Shown here: in pieces, positions 17,841-29,285 of the stretch
Layout of the letters: every line of letters begins with the position of its first letter
How positions within the stretch are numbered: the first letter of the stretch is position 1
Assembly: GCF_001535545.1 (NCBI RefSeq)
Contig: NZ_CP014141.1
Coordinates: 1,054,001 to 1,118,000, forward strand
Reading direction: 5' to 3'
Origin: Thermus parvatiensis
GTDB lineage: Bacteria > Deinococcota > Deinococci > Deinococcales > Thermaceae
Length of the DNA: 64,000 nt
Notes under the pieces: model-generated
Told to the model about the DNA's origin: nothing
Database searches by the model: none
Seen by the model: only the letters and a program-made list of their open reading frames with translations
Made by a program: the position numbers and the translations under genes

Positions 17841-18277
17841 ACCAACCTCCTGTAGCCCCTTTGGAAGTAGACCAAAGGAGGCCCCTCCTCCCCGAGCTCC
17901 ACCTCCTCCACCAAGCCCACCACGATCCGGTGGTCCCCCCCGGGGTAGATGGCATGAAGGCGGCAGCGGAGGACGGCGAGGGCCCCCTTCACCCTCCCTT
18001 CCTCCAGGGCGATTCCCTCCTTGGGCCTTCCCGCGAAGTGCTCGGAGACCGCCTCCTGCCCCTCGCGAAGGAGGCTTACGGTGAAGGTCCCCGCCCCCTC
18101 GAGGACGGGGAGGAGCTTGGCCCGCTCGCTCACCGCCAGGGCCACGAGGGGGGGCTCGAGGCTCAAGGACATAAAGGCGGTGGCCGTCATCCCCCTTTCC
18201 TCCTCCCCAAGCCTGGCCGCCACCACCGTGACCCCGCTGGCGAAGCGGGCGAGGGCCTCCTTGAAGGCCTCCTTCAC
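17828..18277 (-). CDS. hpaC: 4-hydroxyphenylacetate 3-monooxygenase, flavin reductase component
   Basis: 149-residue short-chain flavin:NADH reductase that supplies reduced flavin to HpaB. It shows the family pattern FASGVTVVAARLGEEERGMTATAF near the N-terminus, SLSLEPPLVALAVSERAK and the C-terminal GDHRIVVGLVEEVE. It starts at GTG 18277 in a GTGA overlap with the hpaB stop, matching the order expected for the two-component enzyme. Confidence 0.92.
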   Translation of the reverse strand: MKEAFKEALARFASGVTVVAARLGEEERGMTATAFMSLSLEPPLVALAVSERAKLLPVLEGAGTFTVSLLREGQEAVSEHFAGRPKEGIALEEGRVKGALAVLRCRLHAIYPGGDHRIVVGLVEEVELGEEGPPLVYFQRGYRRLVWPS

Positions 18278-19725
18278 GCCTGGACCTCCTCAAAGACCTT
18301 GAGGCTTTCCTTGAGGAAAGCGCGGATCCTCTCCTTGTAGGGCTCCTTGTTGTAGACGTTGTAGAGGGTCTGGTACATGCGCACGGGGTCGCCGAAGAAG
18401 AAGCGCTCGTAAAGCTCCTGCCGGGCCCCGAAGCCGGAGAGGGTCATGTCCCAGGCCAGGCGGAAGAGGGCCACCCGCTCCTTGGCCTCGAGGGCCGCCC
18501 CCTGGAGGAACTTCTCCAGGAAGGGGCCGAGGGGCCCCTTGAAGTCCTTTTCCGAGGGGAGGGTGATGAGGCCCGAAGCCCCGATCTGCTCGATGATCTC
18601 CCGGATCCTGGGGTAAAGCCTCGGGTAGAGGTTTCTCGCCCCGTCCAGGGCCTTGCGGTCTGGGCAGAGAAGCCCGTAGGCGTTCTCCTTGGCCTCCTCC
18701 TCCGCCCTCGTCCAGAAGGCGCGCATGGCCTCGAGGTAGACGATGATCTCGGCGATCTTCTCCTGGACGTGGCCGTAGACGTCCGCCCCGATGCCCTCGG
18801 CCATGAGGGCGGCCACCCCAAGGAAGGCCTCGGTCTTCGCCGTCTTCAGGGCCACCACCTGGTGGGCCATGTGGTTCAGGGCGCCCGTGGCCGCGTAGGC
18901 GTTGTTGCAGAGCTCCACGTTCCCCAGGATGAAGACCCTCTCCCAGGGGACGAGGACGTCGTCAAAGATCACCAGGCAGTCCATCTCCTCCACCCGGCTG
19001 GAGAGGGGGTGGTCAAAGGGGCTGTCCCCGCCCACCAGGGCCTCCCGGCAGACGAAGTGGAGGCCCGGGGTGGAGGTGGGAAGGGCGAAGGCGATGGCGT
19101 ACTTCTCGCTTCCCGGCCCCTCCTTGAGGAGGGTGGAGGGGAAGATGAGGACCTCGTCCGCCAGGGGGAAGGTGGCCGTCATCCGCGCCCCCCGGACCAC
19201 GATCCCCTTCTCCGTCTGCTTCACCACCCCCACGGGGATGTAGGGGTCGGGCTGGGCGGAAGGGGGCTTGGCCCGGTTCACCTGGGGGTTGGTGAGGGCG
19301 TGGGTGGTGGCGAGGTCCTTGTCCCGGAGGTACCGGTAGTAGTTCCGGACGTTTTCGGCGAACTCCCCGAAGTAGTCGGCGCTCGCCGCGTAGGCCATGA
19401 CCACGGCGTTGAGGTAGTCGGGGCTCCGCCCCATCATCCCCAGGTTCTGGTCGGCCCAGAGTTTGTAGGCCTGCCCCCTCCGCTTCAGGTCCTCCTTGGT
19501 CTTGGGGATGAGGAAGCTCATCCCGTGCCGCTTCCCCTCCTCCTCGTAGGTGAGGACCTCCCGGTAGCGGGGGTCGTGCTGCAGGTCGTAGAGGGCGGCC
19601 ATGGTGCGCACGATCCCCCGGAAGACGGGGTGGGTGGTGGGGTCCTCCACCTTCTCCCCCTTGTACCAGAGGTTGGGGGGACGGGTCTTCAAGGCCTCGA
19701 GGTACTCCGCTCCGGTCCTTGCCAT
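18274..19725 (-). CDS. hpaB: 4-hydroxyphenylacetate 3-monooxygenase, oxygenase component
   Basis: 483 residues; FAD-dependent oxygenase with an acyl-CoA dehydrogenase-like fold that hydroxylates 4-hydroxyphenylacetate to homoprotocatechuate. Family segments include RTGAEYLEALKTRPPNLWYKGE at the N-terminus, GRSPDYLNAVVMAYAASADYFGE, HALTNPQVNRAK and FDDVLVPWERVFILGNVE. Starts at ATG 19725 directly after the repaired hpaE stop. Intact. Confidence 0.95.
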   Translation of the reverse strand: MARTGAEYLEALKTRPPNLWYKGEKVEDPTTHPVFRGIVRTMAALYDLQHDPRYREVLTYEEEGKRHGMSFLIPKTKEDLKRRGQAYKLWADQNLGMMGRSPDYLNAVVMAYAASADYFGEFAENVRNYYRYLRDKDLATTHALTNPQVNRAKPPSAQPDPYIPVGVVKQTEKGIVVRGARMTATFPLADEVLIFPSTLLKEGPGSEKYAIAFALPTSTPGLHFVCREALVGGDSPFDHPLSSRVEEMDCLVIFDDVLVPWERVFILGNVELCNNAYAATGALNHMAHQVVALKTAKTEAFLGVAALMAEGIGADVYGHVQEKIAEIIVYLEAMRAFWTRAEEEAKENAYGLLCPDRKALDGARNLYPRLYPRIREIIEQIGASGLITLPSEKDFKGPLGPFLEKFLQGAALEAKERVALFRLAWDMTLSGFGARQELYERFFFGDPVRMYQTLYNVYNKEPYKERIRAFLKESLKVFEEVQA

Positions 19726-19728
19726 GGG

Positions 19729-21284
19729 CTACCTCCCTTCCTTCCCGAACTTGGGCACGTGGGGGGACGGAGGGGAAGGGCGATGGTCTTGAGGTCGGTG
19801 TAGAAGTCCAGGGCGTAGGTGCCGCCCTCCCTCCGGTCCCCGCTTTGCTTCACCCCGCCGAAGGGCGTGGGCAGGTGGCGGACGTTGTGGCTATTCAGGT
19901 AGACCATCCCCGCCTCGAGCTCCAAGGCGAGCCTGTGGGCCCTCTCCAGGTCCCGGGTGAAGACGTAGGCGGCGAGGCCGTACTTGGTGTCGTTCGCCTT
20001 TTTCAAGGCCTCCTCCTCGTCCCTGAAGGGGATGGCCACGAGGACGGGCCCGAAGATCTCCTCCTGGGCGATTTTCATGTGGTTCTCCCCCACGAAGAGG
20101 GTGGGCTTGAGGTAGTTCCCCTGGGAGAGGTCCTCCCCCCGGAAGGAGGTCTTGGCCCGCTCCCCGCCCACGAGGAGCCTCGCCCCTTCCCGCTTCCCCG
20201 CCTCCACGTAGCCCAGGACCCTTTGGAGGTGCTCGGGGTGGATCAGGGGTCCCACCTCGGTCTCGGGGTCCAGGGGGTGGCCCACCCGGATGGCCCGGGC
20301 CCTTTCCGCCACCTTCCCCACGAAGTCCTCAAAGATCTTCTCCTCCACCAGGAGCCTGGAGCTTGCCGTGCACCTTTCCCCGTTGAAGGAGAAGATCTGG
20401 AAGACCACGGCGTCCAGGGCCCTCTCCAAGTCGGCGTCGGCGAAGACCAGGGCGGGGCTTTTGCCGCCGAGCTCCGGGGAGAGGCGCTTGAGGTGGTCTG
20501 CGGCGTTGCGCATGACGATCTTCCCCGTCTCCGTCTCCCCGGTGAGGGTGAGGAGGGGGACGAGGGGGTGGGCCACCAGGGCCGCCCCCGCCTCCTCGCC
20601 AAAGCCCTGGACCAGGTTGAAGACCCCCGGGGGGAGGTCCGCCTCCTTTAGGATTTCCGCGAGCTTCGTGGCGGTGAAGGGGCTCCACTCCGCGGGCTTC
20701 AGGACCACGGTGTTCCCGAAGGCGAGGGCGGGAGCGATGCGCCAGGTGGAGAGCATTAGGGGGGCATTCCAGGGGGTGATGATCCCCACGGGGCCTGCAG
20801 GAACCCGCACGGTGTAGTAGAGCCAGTCCCGGTCCACGGGGAAGGTCCTATCCTCCATGGCGTGCTCGGCGTACTCGGCGTAGAAGGCGAAGTTTTCCGC
20901 CGCCCGGGCCACCTGGGCCCGGACGATCCTTAAGACCTGCCCCGCATCCAGGCACTCCATCACGGCAAGCTCGTCGGCGTGTTTTTCTATGAGCTCGGCG
21001 ATTTTGAGGAGGTAGCGCTTCCTTTCCTTGGCCTTGGTGCGGCTCCACTTGGGGAAGGCCTCGTGGGCCGCCCGGGCCGCCTTGTCCACCTCCTTTTCCC
21101 CGCCCCTCGCCGCCACGCCCAAGACCTCGTTCGTGGCGGGGTCTAGGGAGGGAAAGGTCTCCCCGCTTTCCGAAGGGGAAAACTCCCCGGCGATGAAGTG
21201 GAGGGCGGGCTTTTCCTTTAGGCGCCGCCGCACCGCCTCGATGGTTTCCCAAGGGATGCCCGCAACCTGGTCGGCGTACCTCAT
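19729..21284 (-). CDS. hpaE: 5-carboxymethyl-2-hydroxymuconate semialdehyde dehydrogenase (3' frame break)
   Basis: NAD-dependent aldehyde dehydrogenase with about 518 residues after repair. It has the motif block PWNAPLMLSTWRIAPALAFGN, the glutamate segment ELGGKSPALVF and the catalytic-cysteine segment FSFNGERCTASSRL. The visible frame continues 40 bp into hpaB because the G run at 19761-19766 lacks one base; with it, the protein ends HVPKFGKEGR and stops at 19729, 3 bp before the hpaB ATG. It overlaps hpaG by 4 bp. It oxidises the ring-cleavage product of HpaD. Confidence 0.9.
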
Positions 21285-22021
21285 GGCTCCTCCTCTATGG
21301 GGTTCTCCAGGGCCCCAAGGCCCTCAATCTCCAAACGCATCACGTCCCCGGGCCGCACCTGGCTGATCCCCTTGGGGGTGCCGGTGAGGAGGACGTCGTA
21401 GGGCTCCAGGGTCATGAACTCGGAGATGAACTCCAGAAGCTCCGCCACGGAGTAGAGCATCCTCGAGGTGTGCCCCTCCTGCCTGAGTTCCCCGTTCACG
21501 TAGGCCCTTAGCCAAAGGTCCTGGGGGTCTTCCACCTCCTCCACCACGAGGAAGGGCCCCAGGGGGAGGAAGGTGTCCCGCCCCTTGGCCCGGATGGGGG
21601 GGCGGAAGGTGTTTTTCACGTAGTCCCGGGCCACGAGGTCATTGGCGATGGTGTAGCCCAGGACATAGTCCAGGGCGTCCTTGGCCTTGACCTTTTTCAT
21701 GAGGCGGCCCACCACCACGGCGAGCTCCACCTCGTAGTGGACGAACCTGGCCCCCTTGGGGTAGAGGACCACCCCCTTGTGGGGGAGGAGGCTCGTGTTA
21801 GGCTTCCAGAAGAGGGCGGGCTCCTCAGGGCGCGCTAGGCCGAGCTCCTCGGCGTGATCGGCGTAGTTCAAGGCCACGCCCAGGACCTTCCCCGGAGTGA
21901 AGGGGAGGAGCCAGGTGACGTCCTCGGGCCTGTGGGCCTCCCCCGCCTCGTCCAGGAGGAGGCCCTCCCGGTAAACCCCCTGGTGGACCCGGCCTTTGGC
22001 GAGAAACCGGGCGAGCTTCAC
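21281..22021 (-). CDS. hpaG: Fumarylacetoacetate hydrolase family protein: HpaG-type decarboxylase/isomerase
   Basis: 246 residues. The FAH-family core is clear: VLGVALNYADHAEELG, the metal-binding HYEVELAVVVGR, YVLGYTIANDLVARD and LLTGTPKGISQVRPGDV. In the homoprotocatechuate pathway this fold performs the 5-oxopent-3-ene-1,2,5-tricarboxylate decarboxylase and isomerase steps. Only one FAH domain is encoded, so it may catalyse one or both. Starts at GTG 22021, overlapping the upstream aldolase by 4 bp. Confidence 0.85.
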   Translation of the reverse strand: MKLARFLAKGRVHQGVYREGLLLDEAGEAHRPEDVTWLLPFTPGKVLGVALNYADHAEELGLARPEEPALFWKPNTSLLPHKGVVLYPKGARFVHYEVELAVVVGRLMKKVKAKDALDYVLGYTIANDLVARDYVKNTFRPPIRAKGRDTFLPLGPFLVVEEVEDPQDLWLRAYVNGELRQEGHTSRMLYSVAELLEFISEFMTLEPYDVLLTGTPKGISQVRPGDVMRLEIEGLGALENPIEEEP

Positions 22022-22917
22022 GCCACCTCCTTTTCCTTGGGGAGGAGGCCGTAGCGCTCGGCCATCCGCCTAAGCCTCTCCTCCACCTCCGGGGTGGTGG
22101 GGCCCAAGGGGGGCCGCCACTCCTTTTCCAACAGGCCCATCCAGGAAAGAACGGTCTTCAGGGGGATGGGGTTCGTGTCCCAGAAGATGGCCTCGTTGGC
22201 CTCGAGGAGGTAGAAGTGGAGTTCCCGCGCCCCCTGGTAGTCCCCGGCGAGGGCCTTTTCGCAAAGGAGGGCCACTTCCTTGGGGAGCCAGTTGGCGGTG
22301 GCGGCGATGGTCCCCACCGCCCCCAGGCTCATCATGGGGAGGGTGAGGCTTTCCAGGCCGCAGAAGACGAGAAAGTCCCGCCCCGCCTCCAAAAAGAGGT
22401 GGGAGAGGTACTCCAGGTCCTTGGAGGAGTGCTTGAGGCCCACGATGTTGGGGAAGTCCCGCCTAAGGCGCCCCACGGTCTTGGGGGCGATCTCCACCCC
22501 GGCCCTTCCCGGGATGTTGTAGATGAGGAGGGGAAAGTCGGGGACGGTCCTCGCCACCTCGGCGAAGTAGCGATACATCCCCTCCTGGTTGGGCTTGACG
22601 TAGTAGGGGACGATGACCATGGCCCCCTGGGCCCCGGCCTCCTTGGCGAAGCGGGTGAGCTCCAGGGTCTCCTCCAGGCGAAGCGCCCCGGTCCCCGGGA
22701 TCACGGGAACGCGGCCCGCCACCTGGTCCAGGACGACCTCTATGGCCCGCTTCCTCTCCTCCAGGGTCTGGGTGCCGGGCTCGCCCGTGGTGCCCCCCAC
22801 GCTCACGCCGTGGGAACCTCCCTGGACGACCCGCTCCACGAGGCGCCTTAGGGCCTCCTCGTCCAACTGGCCGCGCCGAAAGGGTGTGGGTAGGGGCGGT
22901 ATGGAACCGCGGAACAT
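22018..22917 (-). CDS. DapA/N-acetylneuraminate-lyase family aldolase of the hpa operon
   Basis: 299-residue class I aldolase of the dihydrodipicolinate synthase superfamily. Visible motifs are GGTTGEPGTQTLEER (phosphate/carboxylate loop), IYNIPGRAGVEI (Tyr) and IVGLKHSSKDLEYLSH (Schiff-base Lys). It is the first gene of the hpa operon, starts at ATG 22917, and overlaps hpaG. A canonical class II HpaI aldolase is absent from the cluster, so this protein may do the final aldol cleavage. That is inference from position; a lysine-pathway role is less likely. Confidence 0.75.
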   Translation of the reverse strand: MFRGSIPPLPTPFRRGQLDEEALRRLVERVVQGGSHGVSVGGTTGEPGTQTLEERKRAIEVVLDQVAGRVPVIPGTGALRLEETLELTRFAKEAGAQGAMVIVPYYVKPNQEGMYRYFAEVARTVPDFPLLIYNIPGRAGVEIAPKTVGRLRRDFPNIVGLKHSSKDLEYLSHLFLEAGRDFLVFCGLESLTLPMMSLGAVGTIAATANWLPKEVALLCEKALAGDYQGARELHFYLLEANEAIFWDTNPIPLKTVLSWMGLLEKEWRPPLGPTTPEVEERLRRMAERYGLLPKEKEVA

Positions 22918-22977
22918 GCTGGGCTCCTTTCGCTTCCCAGGATGCGGGGGCAGGCCGCCGGGGGCAACCGGCGATTT

Positions 22978-23014
22978 AGACAAAAACGCGGAAAAGTTTG
23001 TCTTTTCGTACAAA
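22978..23014. promoter_or_regulatory. Candidate operator between the hpa operon and its PucR-type regulator
   Basis: Within the 147-bp divergent gap, AGACAAA (22978-22984), its inverted partner TTTGTCT (22997-23003) and a third half-site ACAAA (23010-23014) form overlapping inverted repeats in an A/T-rich island, unlike the surrounding G+C-rich DNA. The position suits a regulator acting on both genes. No binding consensus was available to me. Confidence 0.45.
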
Positions 23015-23064
23015 ACTCCCCGCCCCCGCATCCCTTAGGGGCCGTGGTATCGTGGAAAGCGACA

Positions 23065-24408
23065 ATGAAAGGAGAAAACTTTGTTCCAGAAGACACCTCC
23101 TTTGACGCCCTGGTGGGGGGGCTGGGCCTCGAGGTCCTCCGCCCTTCCTCCCGGCCCGTCCTCTACCTCCTCCCGGCGCCCAGGCCCCTCCTCTCCCCCG
23201 AAGGGGCCCTCCTCCTCTTCCGGCCCCAGGAGGGGCTTTACCGCTACCGCAACGCCGCGGGCTTCCTCCTCCCGGAGCCGGACCCCGAGCTTTTGGCCTT
23301 CGCCGAGCGGGAGGGCCTGGGCTTCGCCCTCTACCCCCCCTGGCTCAAGCGGGAAAGCCTGGAGCGGGCCCTCGCCCTCCGCCTCTTCGCCCTGGCCCCC
23401 GGGATGGCCCTGGCGGGGCTACTGGACCTCTTCCTGAAGCTCCCCGAGCGCGCCCTTCTGGAGGTCCTGCACCAGGCCACGGGGCTCGCCCTGGCCCACG
23501 TGGCCCCCTGGGGGGAGGTCCTGGGCTTCGCCGGGCCCGTCCCCGCCCGGCACCCCAAGGAACCGGGCACGGGGAGGGGTTGGGTTGCCCTCGAGGCGGG
23601 GGAGGGCCTCCTCGTGGCCTACGGGGAGGAGGAAGACCTCCTCCGGGCCTGGGGGCTTTTGGAGGTAGTGGCGAGGCTCTTAAGGCTCCGCGCCCGGGAG
23701 CGGAGCGTGGAGCGCATGCAGGAGGAGACCCTGGGGGGGCCCTGCTGGAAGGGCTCATCCTGGGCGAGGCCGACCCAGAAAGGCTCTTCGCCTTCGGCTT
23801 CGTGGAGGGGGTGGAGTGGGTCCTCGCCCTGGTGGAGCCGCCCGCCGTCTTGGGGCGGCACCGCCTGGCGGAAGAGCGGAGGCGGGAGGCCACCCTGGAG
23901 CTCCGCCGCCGCGTTGGGGCCTACCTGGACCGGCTCGGCGTCCCCTACCTCCTCACGGCCCGGGGAAACCGGGTGGCCGCCATGTGGCAGGTGCACAACC
24001 CGAGGCGGGAGGCGGAGGCCCTCCTCGAGGCCCTATCCCCGGGAAGCCGCCTGGGCTACTCGGCGGTGCACGCCGGCGGCGAGGTCCAGGAGGCCTACCG
24101 CGAGGCCCTCATCGCCCTCAAGGCCGCCCGTCCCGGCGAGGCCCTCTCCTTCGCGGGCCTGGACCCCGTGGCCTTCGTCCTCCTGCAGCAGTCCCCCGAG
24201 GACCTGAAGGCCCTGGTGGAGCGCTTCCTCCCCCTCCCCCCTAAGCTTCTCCGCACCCTGGAGGTCTACATGGAAAGCGCCACCCTGGAGGAGGCGGCCC
24301 AGGCCCTCCACATCCACCCCAACACCCTCCGCTACCGCCTGAAGCGGGTGGAGGAGCGGATCGGCCCCTTGAGCGCCCCCGAGACCCTGGCCCGGGTCCA
24401 CCTCGCCC

Positions 24409-24437
<29 letters not shown>
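23065..24437 (+). CDS. PucR-family transcriptional regulator of the hpa operon (one frame break)
   Basis: About 458 residues. The C-terminal helix-turn-helix ATLEEAAQALHIHPNTLRYRLKRVEERIG is the PucR/HTH_30 signature, preceded by a GGDEF-like/CdaR-type middle domain. The N-terminal half is a poorly conserved sensory region. The frame breaks at G7 23733-23739, and one added G joins EETLGG to ALLEGLILGEAD. It starts at ATG 23065. Its 3' end overlaps the convergent mpgP by about 29 bp. It is divergent from the hpa operon, so it is the likely local activator or repressor. Confidence 0.8.
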
Positions 24438-26404
<1,967 letters not shown>

Positions 26405-26453
26405 CTAGCTTGTGACTTCTCTCCCCACTAAACGCCCACGCACCCGGCGGTCG

Positions 26454-27218
26454 TTAGAGGCTCCACCCCATCCCCACGCCCCAAGCCACCCCTAGTTCCC
26501 TGAGGAAAATCCAGCCCCGCGCGCCCTCGAGGCCCGCCACAAGCCGGGCCCCCAGATCCCCATCCCGCACCAGGGCGAGCCCCAGCTCCCAACCCTCGCC
26601 CAAAAGCCGGGCCTCCACCCTCGCCTTGCCGGGGTAGGCCAGCTCCACGGTCCAAAGCACCCCGTCCCAGAAGCCCGTAGCCCCCAGGGTCCCCAGGCCG
26701 CCCCCGGGGGTCCAGAAGGCGTCCCCGTACACCACCCAGCCGCCAAGCCGGAAGGCGCCTCCCGCCCCCACCGCCTCCCGGGAAAGGAAGGCCCGCCCCT
26801 CGGGGAGGGCCACTTCCAGGAAGGCCCCCCGCTCCCAGGCGTACCCCGCCCTAAGCCGCAAGGCCTCCCCGTACCAGGTGAGGTGCCCGCCCCACACCCC
26901 CTTGGGCGCAAGGGCGGGCCCAGGCCGGTTCCAGGTGTAGGGGAAAAGCCGTCCCTCCCCCGGGGTCAGGGGGAAGCGGCCGAGCTCCAAGGCATAGCTT
27001 CCCTCCTCCACGCCTAAGCGGAGGTCCTCCACCGCCACCCCCGAGGCGCGAAGCCCCGCGTAAGGGGCGAGGGCGAACTGGACCTCGGCCCCCTCCAGGG
27101 CCAGGGCCCCGTGCAGGCGGGCGTAGAGGGTAGGGCCGGGGCCGAAGGCCCCCAGTTCCAGGCCTTGGCCCAAGGCCAAGCCCAAAAGGAGGCCTATCCC
27201 CACGAAAAGACGCCGCAT
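26454..27218 (-). CDS. Predicted outer-membrane beta-barrel-like protein, unknown function
   Basis: 254 residues. Signal peptide MRRLFVGIGLLLGLALGQG, then a long run of short amphipathic strands rich in Gly, aromatic residues and Leu (SYALELGRFPLTPGEGRLFPY, GHLTWYGEALRLRAGYAWERGAF split across strands), ending with an aromatic-containing strand (VGMGWSL). That pattern suits an outer-membrane barrel, but I recognise no family. It lies 3 bp before the broken ABC ATPase on the same strand and may have been part of an export operon. Intact. Confidence 0.6.
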   Translation of the reverse strand: MRRLFVGIGLLLGLALGQGLELGAFGPGPTLYARLHGALALEGAEVQFALAPYAGLRASGVAVEDLRLGVEEGSYALELGRFPLTPGEGRLFPYTWNRPGPALAPKGVWGGHLTWYGEALRLRAGYAWERGAFLEVALPEGRAFLSREAVGAGGAFRLGGWVVYGDAFWTPGGGLGTLGATGFWDGVLWTVELAYPGKARVEARLLGEGWELGLALVRDGDLGARLVAGLEGARGWIFLRELGVAWGVGMGWSL

Positions 27219-27221
27219 GGG

Positions 27222-27633
27222 CTAGCGCCTCTCCTCCCCCACCACCCGGCCGTCCTCCATGCGGACGATCCGGCCCACATGCTCCAGTAGCCTGGGATCG
27301 TGGGTAGCGAGGAGGAAGGTGACGCCGAGCTCCCGGTTCAGGGCCTTCATCCGTTCCACCAGGGCGAGGCCCGAGCGGGAGTCCAGGTTGGCCGTGGGCT
27401 CGGCCGCCAACGCCCGGGCCACGGCCACCCGTTGCTGCTCCCCCCCGGAAAGCTGCCTGGGGTAGCGGTGGGCCTTGTCCTTTAGGCCCAAGGCGGCCAG
27501 GGCGGCGAGGGCCTTCTCCTCCCGTTCCCTTCTGGGGACGCCCCTGAGCTCCAGGACGAAGGCGGCGTTTTCCAAAGCGGTGAGCACGGGAAGGAGGTTG
27601 TAGGCCTGGAAGACGAGGCCCACCTTCTCCAGC
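27222..27633 (-). pseudogene. Remnant of a LolD/MacB-type ABC ATPase
   Basis: The piece starts at the Q-loop region (VGLVFQAYNLLPVLTALENAAF), contains the signature LSGGEQQRVAVARALAA, then jumps directly to EPTANLDSRSG. The residues that normally carry the Walker B strand and its Asp (PxLLLADEP) are missing in frame, and the Walker A half is absent upstream, where the serA stop abuts the fragment. These are deletions, not homopolymer slips, so the gene is dead. The end (LLATHDPRLLEHVGRIVRMEDG) is otherwise normal. Confidence 0.7.
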
Positions 27634-29198
27634 CTAAAGCTCCACCAGGTCCACCCGCTCTAGGACGGGAAGGACCCTTAAGGCCTCGAGGACCTCGGGC
27701 GAAGGCTTCTGGTCCACGGTGAGGACAAAGAGGGCCCGGCCCCCGGGGACGTCCCGCCCAAGTTGCATCCCGGCGATGTTCACCCCGGCCTCCCCCAAGA
27801 GGGTCCCCACCTGGCCCACCACCCCGGGGCGGTCGTAGTTCACGCAGACCAGCATGTACCCTTCGGGCACCACCTCCAGGGCGTAGTCGTCAATGCCCAC
27901 AAGGCGGGGCTTCCCCCCGATCACCACCCCCCGGGCCCGGCGGGTCTCCTGGTCGGTGATAAGCCTGGCTTCCACGAGCCGGGTGTACTCCCCCGCCTCC
28001 TCGGAGCGCAAGGTGGTGAGGCCAATCCCCCGGTCCTTGAGGAGGGGCCTCGCCGAGACCAGGTTCACCGCCCCTTCCCCCAGGACCTTGGCGAGGAGGC
28101 CCTTGGCCACGGCGCTGGCGATGGGCTCGGGGTCCTTTTCAAACTGGCCCAGGAAGCGCACCTCGATGGCCTCGGGCCTGCCCCGGGTGATCTGGGCGAG
28201 GAGCTTCCCCAAGGCCTCCCCCAGGGGGAGAAAACCCCTTAGGGCTTCCAGGGCCTCGGGGTCAAAGCCGGTGTTGAGAGCGTAGGAGAGGTCCCCCTCC
28301 AGGGTCCTAACCACCCTTTCCAGGATGGCCTCCCCCACCCTTTCCTGGGCCTCAAAGGTGTTCGCCCCCAGGTGGGCGGTGTGGACCACCTTGGGGTGGT
28401 GGATGAGGGGGTGGTCCTTGGGCGGGGGTTCCTGGGCGAAGACGTCCAGGCCTGCGGCGAAGAGGTGCCCCTCCTCCAGCACCTCCAAAAGGGCCTTCTC
28501 GTCGATGATCCCCCCCGGGCGGCGTTCACCACCACCGCCCCCCGGGGAAGCAAGTAGAGCTCCCTCCGGCCGATCATCCCCCGGGTCTCCTCGGTGAGGG
28601 GGGTGTGAACGGTGAGGAAGTGGCTCTGCCTGAGGAGGTCCTCGAGGCTTTCCAGAAGCTCCACCCCGAGGCTTTCCGCCCGGGCCTTGGGGATATAGGG
28701 ATCGTAGGCCAGAACCCGCATCTCAAAGGCCTTGGCGAAGCGGGCCACCTGGCTGCCGATCCGCCCCAGGCCCACGATCCCCAGGGTTTTTCCCTTGAGC
28801 TCCAGGCCCAGGAACTTCCGGTCCCACTCCCCCTGCCGGATCTTCCGGTCGGAAAGGGCGATGCCCCGGGCGGCGGCGAGGAGGAGGCCGAAGGCGAGCT
28901 CGGCGGCGGAACGGGTATTGGCCTCGGGGACGTTCACCACCAGGATGCCCAGGCGGCTTGCCGTCTCCAGGTCCACGTTGTCCACCCCAACCCCGCCCCG
29001 GCCCACCACCTTAAGGCGCTTCCCCCTCTGGAGAAGCTCCGCATCCACCCGGGTGCGGCTTCGGGTGATGAGGGCATCGTAGGCGGGGATGATCTCCAAA
29101 AGCTCCTCCCGGCCGATGCCGGGGCGGTAGTCCAGGATCACCCCCGGGTACCGCGCCTCCCCCAGGCGCATGTCGTCCGAGACCAGGACCCTCCACAT
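27634..29198 (-). CDS. serA: D-3-phosphoglycerate dehydrogenase (one frame break)
   Basis: First enzyme of serine synthesis, about 521 residues after repair. NAD-binding GIVGLGRIGSQVARFAKAF, the catalytic region VNAARGG-IIDEKALLE and HLGANTFEAQERVG are present, followed by the allosteric substrate-binding domain and a C-terminal ACT domain (LVCVNYDRPGVVGQVGTLLGE). The frame breaks at the C7 run 28510-28516. Starts at ATG 29198. An essential biosynthetic gene broken this way is a strong hint that the indels are sequencing errors. Confidence 0.92.
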
Positions 29199-29285
29199 AG
29201 GGCCAAAAGTAGCACCAAGCGGGGCCCAGGGCAACTTCCCCCCCTACACTACACCCGTGGTATCCTCTCTCGCGAAGGTGCGGCG

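Noticed and set aside
18769-19803. A 344-codon plus-strand ORF over hpaB
   Set aside because: It is antisense to intact hpaB, with the Val/Gly/His-rich composition of a shadow.
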